DNA of 10,555 nt from an uncultured Blautia sp. (GTDB lineage: Bacteria; Bacillota; Clostridia; Lachnospirales; Lachnospiraceae). The number at the start of each line of letters is the position of its first letter. Position 1 is the stretch's first letter. Shown in pieces: positions 6,189-10,555 of the stretch. The position numbers were made by a program, and so were the translations under genes. Below the pieces are notes generated by a model that saw only the letters and a list, made by a program, of their open reading frames with translations, was not told where the DNA came from and did not search any database. The stretch covers positions 1 through 10,555 of the forward strand of contig CAMBYR010000050.1 in assembly GCA_945872375.1 (NCBI GenBank). Reading direction: 5' to 3'.

Positions 6189-7985
6189 ATGGAAAAAAAC
6201 ATAAAATTATGGTTTGGTGAGGAAGGACGGAAGATTCGAAAAAGGATCTCTGCATTTGTGGGAACCGTTCTGCTTTCCTGTCTGTTTTTCTTAAGCACCG
6301 TATGGGCAGAGGCTTCCTATGATGAGAATCTCGCGGTTCACAGACAGACGGCGGCCAATTCGGGAAGCATCTGCGGTGCGCTGTTTCTGGGATATGTGTA
6401 TGGAGGAGAGGGAGACAATCTTGCCTACGACAGTGCGTATCTGGACTATGTGCTGAATCAGAGCGGCTGCGCGGAGGAATTTACGTTCCTGAGAAATATC
6501 CCATCGGACAGAATTGTAGAGACAGAGGGCGGAAAAGAGGTTTTCTGTATTTATCCGTGTGATGAAAATGCGTCTGTTACGGTATATGAATTTATTCTGA
6601 GTGAAGCCAATGACTACAATGGCGAAAGGGGAGCCGTTTTATACCAGAGTGAAAGCGGCGATCCGATTCTGCTGCGCTGCAATACCAGCGAAGGAATCTG
6701 TACCTGTCAGGTTGTGATTACGGACAGTCAGGGGGAAAGCCTGGTATGGGAGCCGATCATCACTCTCTATGACGGAACGATCGCAACGCCCTGGGATGCT
6801 CCGTTTGTCTATGATGCAACCTACGAGGCTGTGGAAGGCTATGGAGGGGACAACTACTACCCGGAAGATGAGTACCTTGAATACGGCTATGAGGATCCGT
6901 ATGATGAAGATTATGTCTATGAAAACCAGTATGGTGAGAAATGGTATCCGGGCAGGTATGACGGAGTAGTGGACGGTTACGAGATCCCATACGGTTATGA
7001 GATCCCGTATAGTTATGATGATGGATACGGATATGAAAATGAGTTCCTGTATGACGATGGACGTACCCTTAATTTAGACGGAACGACTTATATTATGCAG
7101 GTAACCAAATGTGATGAATGGGTTTCTCTTCGGGAATATCCGGATGTCAATTCCGCACGGATTGCACAGATACCGCTTGGGGCCTACATTTATGACTGCG
7201 TGTGGTATTCGGATGAATTTGTGTTTGGACAGTTTAACGGACAGTGGGGATATGTTCTTTCGCAGTATCTGACTCTGGTTGATGCCGTGCTTGATTATGA
7301 AGACGATTATTACAGTGAAGAATATTATGATGATCTGTATTACGGGGATTATGAAGGAAGCTGGGCAGAAGATGCAGAACCTCACGGATATTTTAATTAT
7401 ACGCCGCTTCCCTATGATACCATCACAAAAGACGGAACCGAGATCATCAATTACAGCATCAAGGGCTACACCATTCTGGCAAGCCGGCTCTACGATCTGG
7501 GAGAGGTCATGCGTGTGGGATGCTATGTGAATGGAACGGAACCATATTGGGGCTATGTGACAAGTGTGGATACGATCACGGAATTGTCGGCTACAGAGGC
7601 GTTTCTGGCAGGGACTGCCGATGATCCCAAAGTAATGATCTACAATTCCATCAAGGGCTTGTATATGATCGACCTGGAAACAGGAGAGCTTCTGTGGGAG
7701 AGAACCGGTGAAGAGCTGGGACTTTCCGGCGGTCTCTGTTATGATGTCGGAGAAGACGGAACGATGTATCTTGCCGGCTATTACAGTACAGACATTGTCG
7801 CCGTAGCGATGGACGGATCGATTCTCTGGAGAAATGATGCAGACAACAGTGCGATTTACTGGCCGTATCGAATCAGTGTTCTGGGCGACGAGGTGGTCGT
7901 GGACTATGAAAGCGGCTCAGAAAACGGTCATTTTGTGGTGGCGTATGGACTGGATGGAAGCAATCAGTGGGCGGATATCCAGTGA
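6189..7985 (+). CDS. Exported SH3-like / tyrosine-rich / PQQ-like repeat protein
   Basis: The protein has 598 residues. A basic N terminus (RKIRKR) and a hydrophobic stretch at about 22-38 ending VWA at residue 40 form a signal peptide or N-terminal anchor. Residues about 41-210 are an unrecognised beta-rich region with several cysteines. Residues about 214-290 are extremely rich in Tyr, Asp, Glu and Gly (YGYEDPYDEDYVYENQYGEK; YEIPY occurs twice). Residues 298-364 look like a bacterial SH3 domain (YIMQVTKCDEWVSLREYPDV, then ARIAQIPLGA and WGYVLSQYLTLV). A second acidic Tyr-rich patch follows (YEDDYYSEEYYDDLYYGDYE). A region at about 405-460 may be a weak second SH3-like unit. Residues about 475-598 contain PQQ/WD-like strands (GLYMIDLETGELLWERTG, VAVAMDGSILWRND, FVVAYGLDGSNQW), too few for a full propeller. 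A cell-wall or ligand-binding surface role is inferred; no catalytic motif is visible. Confidence 0.75.
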   Translation: MEKNIKLWFGEEGRKIRKRISAFVGTVLLSCLFFLSTVWAEASYDENLAVHRQTAANSGSICGALFLGYVYGGEGDNLAYDSAYLDYVLNQSGCAEEFTFLRNIPSDRIVETEGGKEVFCIYPCDENASVTVYEFILSEANDYNGERGAVLYQSESGDPILLRCNTSEGICTCQVVITDSQGESLVWEPIITLYDGTIATPWDAPFVYDATYEAVEGYGGDNYYPEDEYLEYGYEDPYDEDYVYENQYGEKWYPGRYDGVVDGYEIPYGYEIPYSYDDGYGYENEFLYDDGRTLNLDGTTYIMQVTKCDEWVSLREYPDVNSARIAQIPLGAYIYDCVWYSDEFVFGQFNGQWGYVLSQYLTLVDAVLDYEDDYYSEEYYDDLYYGDYEGSWAEDAEPHGYFNYTPLPYDTITKDGTEIINYSIKGYTILASRLYDLGEVMRVGCYVNGTEPYWGYVTSVDTITELSATEAFLAGTADDPKVMIYNSIKGLYMIDLETGELLWERTGEELGLSGGLCYDVGEDGTMYLAGYYSTDIVAVAMDGSILWRNDADNSAIYWPYRISVLGDEVVVDYESGSENGHFVVAYGLDGSNQWADIQ

Positions 7986-8007
7986 CAGGCAGCAAATGAG
8001 AAAATAG

Positions 8008-8074
8008 TAAAAGTGCACAAAAAACGTATGGTATTTTTGACAATATCATGGTTTTTGTGCACTTTTATTGTTTT
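8008..8074. terminator. Large hairpin, probable (bidirectional) intrinsic terminator
   Basis: A perfect 16-bp inverted repeat (TAAAAGTGCACAAAAA at 8008-8023 and its complement at 8052-8067) encloses a second, shorter pairing (ATGGTATT near 8028-8035 with AATATCAT at 8042-8049, one G-T pair). The closing loop is six bases. The right arm runs into TTGTTTT, and the opposite strand also leaves the stem into a T-rich run. It lies 22 bases after the stop at 7985 and should terminate transcription of the SH3/propeller gene. The stem base pairs are mostly A-T, so an operator role is also possible. Confidence 0.7.
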
Positions 8075-8096
8075 CCGAAAATTTGGATGATATAGT
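8068..8096 (+). promoter_or_regulatory. Predicted sigma-A-type promoter of the two-component operon
   Basis: A candidate -35 TTGTTT (8068-8073, three of six consensus bases) is 17 bases from a good -10 TATAGT (8091-8096, five of six). Transcription would start near 8103, leaving a leader of about 50 bases before the kinase. The -35 directly abuts the hairpin at 8008-8067. The weak -35 is compatible with an activated promoter. This is a prediction by eye. Confidence 0.5.
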
Positions 8097-8154
8097 ATAG
8101 ATAAGACGACAGCGAAGAAACCGGACAGTTTTCAAACACAGAATGGGGAAGAAC

Positions 8155-9990
8155 ATGATTTTCAGAAAAATAATCAATCACATAAAAAGTCATATGTCAT
8201 ACAGCATGATCGGAACCGGAATTGCATTGTTTCTGATCGCCGCGTTTTTCTTTCAGAGTTTTCTGCAGAACGAATATTTGCAGTTTCTTCTGGCGGAAAC
8301 CACAAAGACAGAGCATGCGGTTCTGGATGCATCGGCAAACAACCTGAACAGCATGCTGCGGGATGCCCTGCTGACCGGGGCGGATACGGTGATGGATTCG
8401 GAGCTGTATACCCTGGTGGAGAGCGTAAAGGAGAGCGGAGGAGCCATTCGGGACACCATGCGGCTGGATGTGAAGCTGAACAATATCACGCATTACAACA
8501 GCAATATTGCAGCAACAGCAGTGGTGACCGAAGACGGGCTGATGTGTGAATACGGAAGATACTGGAATAACAGCGGGTACAGTGAGCTTTGGTGCGGTGA
8601 CAATCTGGAGGTTTTATCAGAACTTTATGAAGAAGTCATGGAACGGACGCAGGAAAAATCTCCGGCCAGCTACGTGATCAGTACGGAACCACTGATACAT
8701 GAAAATTTTCCGCAGATGCTCCTGTTTCATATGGCATATCCGCTGGTGGGGAGCCATGTAAACAAAACCGAGAGCTGCGCGGTGGTCGTCTTTACTTTTC
8801 GTCTGGACCTGATGATTCAGTCCAGTGCGCTTTCCAATGCGAAACAGGGCGATTACATCAGCGAATATATTACGGACGAGAATGGAACGGTGCTGTATCA
8901 CCGGAACAGTGAACTGCAGGGAGAAAATGAGCGGCAGCTTGGAACAGAGCAGATCGAGGAGCTGGAAAAGCCGCTGGATTATATGGGGTGGACCATTCAC
9001 ATCGATATCGATACCAATGGCATGCGCAGCAAGGTACAGGAAATGTTTGGAGAGGGTGTGGTTGTATATCTGGTGCTGCTGTTTTTCTGCATTGTGATCT
9101 GGAATGTCCTGCTCTGGAGGATCCTGCAGCCGGTTGGAGAAATCGGAAAAGCCATGCGGGAAATCCGTCATGGAGAATTTGGCGGAGAAATTCAGATCAG
9201 AGGAACTCATGAGCTCTGGCAGCTGGCACAGCAGTATAACCGTACGGTTCGTGCGCTGGAGGTCCAGAGAGAGGAAACCAAACGGGAATATGAAGAAAAG
9301 ACCCTTACTCTGCAGCGCTGCAATGAGGCGGAGAAGGAGGCGCTGGAATCTCAGATCAACGCACATTTTCTCTGCAACACACTGGGAGCCATCAATTACA
9401 GTGCCATTGAAAACGGAGATACAGAGGTTTCCATTCTGCTGAAAAATCTGTCGGGAATCCTGTATTATACATTTTCAAAGGAAACCAAGCTGGTGACACT
9501 GGGAGAGGAGATCGACTGGGTTTGTCAGTATCTGTATCTTCAGAAATACCGGCTGATGGATGTGTTTGATTATGAGATCATTTTTCCTGAAGAATATAAT
9601 GAATGGCCGTGCTGCAAGCTGTTTCTGCAGCCGTTTGTGGAAAACTCCATTCTTCATGGATTTGAAGGGTGGGAAAGCGGCGGAAAAATCGTGATTTCCG
9701 GAAGGGAGTCCGGAGGCCGCCTTGTCATGACGGTAGAGGATAATGGCTGCGGAATGGAAAAGGATGTCAGTGATGCGATCAGCCGGATCCTTTCGGGGAA
9801 TGCCGGTATTGAAAGAAATCAAATCGGAATAGGAATTCAGAATGTGGTTGCAAGACTTCGGATGTATTATGGACCGGAGATGGAAGTGGAGCTGGAAACG
9901 GCGCCCGGAAAGGGAACGAAATTTATCATGTGGCTGCCCATTCCTGCTGATATTCTGGAGGAAAACGGAGAACAGGAGGGTTGGATTTGA
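8155..9990 (+). CDS. YesM-type membrane sensor histidine kinase
   Basis: The protein has 611 residues from ATG 8155, chosen because GGGGAAG lies just upstream; the in-frame ATG at 8143 has no ribosome site. It has TM1 at about 16-35, a large extracellular sensor region at about 36-300 (Cache-like by layout, with FRLDLMIQ and YITDENGTVLYHRNSE), TM2 at about 301-321, HAMP at about 322-372 (LQPVGEIGKAMREIRHGEFG) and a coiled coil. The His_kinase phospho-acceptor motif is INAHFLCNTL with His404. The HATPase domain shows the N box (LQPFVENSILHG, Asn497), VEDNGCGM (Asp529) and GIGIQNVVARLRMYYG. Most relatives read NPHFLYNTL, so Pro and Tyr are replaced here by Ala and Cys; the His is kept and the enzyme is probably active. 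It would phosphorylate the regulator whose start overlaps its stop. The signal is unknown; YesM relatives often respond to sugars or other extracellular ligands. Confidence 0.9.
   Translation: MIFRKIINHIKSHMSYSMIGTGIALFLIAAFFFQSFLQNEYLQFLLAETTKTEHAVLDASANNLNSMLRDALLTGADTVMDSELYTLVESVKESGGAIRDTMRLDVKLNNITHYNSNIAATAVVTEDGLMCEYGRYWNNSGYSELWCGDNLEVLSELYEEVMERTQEKSPASYVISTEPLIHENFPQMLLFHMAYPLVGSHVNKTESCAVVVFTFRLDLMIQSSALSNAKQGDYISEYITDENGTVLYHRNSELQGENERQLGTEQIEELEKPLDYMGWTIHIDIDTNGMRSKVQEMFGEGVVVYLVLLFFCIVIWNVLLWRILQPVGEIGKAMREIRHGEFGGEIQIRGTHELWQLAQQYNRTVRALEVQREETKREYEEKTLTLQRCNEAEKEALESQINAHFLCNTLGAINYSAIENGDTEVSILLKNLSGILYYTFSKETKLVTLGEEIDWVCQYLYLQKYRLMDVFDYEIIFPEEYNEWPCCKLFLQPFVENSILHGFEGWESGGKIVISGRESGGRLVMTVEDNGCGMEKDVSDAISRILSGNAGIERNQIGIGIQNVVARLRMYYGPEMEVELETAPGKGTKFIMWLPIPADILEENGEQEGWI
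9972..9980 (+). promoter_or_regulatory. Ribosome binding site inside the kinase gene, deciding the regulator's TTG start
   Basis: CAGGAGGG lies 7 bases before TTG 9987 and within the last codons of the kinase. It supports the rare TTG start and translational coupling of the pair. Confidence 0.75.
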
Positions 9991-10555
9991 AGATTATTAT
10001 TGTGGAAAATGAACAGAGAGCCAGACAGGGAATCTGCAGGCTGATTGAAAGCATTTCCGGAGATTATGAGGTGGTGGCGCAGGCGTCCAATGGAGAAACG
10101 GCGCTGGAGCTGATCCGGCAGCTGAATCCGGATGTGGTATTTACAGACATGAAAATGCCGTATATGGATGGAATTACGCTGATCCGGGAAACCCGTGCGA
10201 GAAATCTGACGGCGGAATTCGTGGTGATCAGTGCCCATGCGGACTTTCAGATGGCACAGCAGTGCATATCTCTGGATGTGACAGAATACCTGTTGAAACC
10301 GATTACCAAAAGTGAAATGGAAAATGTGCTGACACGCCTTTTGGCAAGGATCAAAGGACAGAGGCTGTATCCGGAGCAGGAGAAAAAGGATGACAGCCTG
10401 CGAAGCGGATATCCCGATGCGCATCCCATGGTTCTTCGGGCGCTTGATATGATTGAAAAGGATTATGATAAAAAAATTACGCAGACAGACCTGGCGGAAA
10501 AGCTTGGAATCAGTCCTCAGTATTTCAGCTACATTTTTTCCAGGTATGTGGGAGA
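9987..10555 (+). CDS. YesN-type response regulator with AraC-family HTH (3' end outside window)
   Basis: The frame starts at TTG 9987, overlaps the kinase stop as TTGA, and is still open at the window end after 189 codons. No ATG or GTG near the start preserves the first receiver strand (KIIIVENEQRARQG), so TTG is preferred. The receiver occupies about 1-115, with phospho-acceptor Asp54 in VVFTDMKMPYMDG, the switch region VVISAHADFQMA and Lys104 in YLLKPIT. The acidic pocket usually written DDE reads ENE here, a conservative but unusual change. After a linker (about 118-148) an AraC-type HTH begins (RALDMIEKDYDKKITQTDLA, then EKLGISPQYFSYIFSRYVG), and the second HTH half lies outside. It should be phosphorylated by the overlapping kinase and act as a transcription factor; its targets are not visible. 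Confidence 0.9.
   Translation, partial: MKIIIVENEQRARQGICRLIESISGDYEVVAQASNGETALELIRQLNPDVVFTDMKMPYMDGITLIRETRARNLTAEFVVISAHADFQMAQQCISLDVTEYLLKPITKSEMENVLTRLLARIKGQRLYPEQEKKDDSLRSGYPDAHPMVLRALDMIEKDYDKKITQTDLAEKLGISPQYFSYIFSRYVG

Noticed and set aside
6219..6320. Possible lipobox LLSC in the SH3/propeller protein signal region
   Set aside because: The Cys lies in the middle of the hydrophobic core and is followed by more hydrophobic residues; the position before Ser is Leu, and a normal cleavage site (VWA) lies downstream.
8037..8042. Perfect -35 hexamer TTGACA in the hairpin loop
   Set aside because: No acceptable -10 lies 16-18 bases downstream (the bases there read near CACTTT); the hexamer is more simply part of the hairpin.

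Overview
The window looks like chromosomal DNA from a Gram-positive, anaerobic clostridium of the Lachnospiraceae type. This is an inference. It rests on strong AGGAGG-type ribosome sites, a BspA-like leucine-rich repeat surface protein, a zinc-ribbon DUF4428-type protein and a YesM/YesN-type two-component pair, a combination common in gut and rumen Firmicutes. All genes that can be supported lie on the + strand. No tRNA, rRNA, CRISPR array, transposase or phage gene is visible.

Layout. Positions 1-1572 hold a decayed or reduced cluster: the end of a degenerate response-regulator receiver domain (E where the phospho-Asp should be, S where the Lys should be), a zinc-ribbon membrane protein split into two out-of-frame pieces by an apparent internal deletion, and a small unrecognised two-segment membrane protein. 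Positions 1664-2557 encode an intact DUF4428-like protein with zinc-finger motifs at both ends and five 33-bp tandem repeats between them. After a 38-bp gap comes a secreted protein of 1170 residues (2596-6108) with four BspA-like modules, an Ala/Glu/Pro-rich linker and a C-terminal lipocalin-like domain. A clear intrinsic terminator closes this part (6115-6144). A second secreted protein (6189-7985) combines an SH3-like domain, very acidic tyrosine-rich segments and a PQQ/WD-like C-terminal repeat region.

The intergenic region 7986-8154 holds a large hairpin whose downstream edge abuts a sigma-A-type promoter. That promoter probably drives the two-component pair: a membrane sensor kinase of the YesM (His_kinase/HATPase) family (8155-9990), then a TTG-started response regulator with an AraC-type HTH domain (9987 to beyond the window end). 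The regulator start overlaps the kinase stop, so the pair is translationally coupled.

How the genes may work together: the left block looks like an envelope or stress-associated zinc-ribbon cluster being eroded. The middle two genes make exported repeat proteins, probably for surface binding. The right block senses an extracellular signal and regulates transcription. Control of the two exported proteins by the kinase/regulator pair is suggested only by adjacency. No system that I could confidently call undescribed was found. The most unusual items are the deletion-scarred zinc-ribbon gene, the SH3/Tyr-rich/propeller protein and the hairpin-promoter junction.
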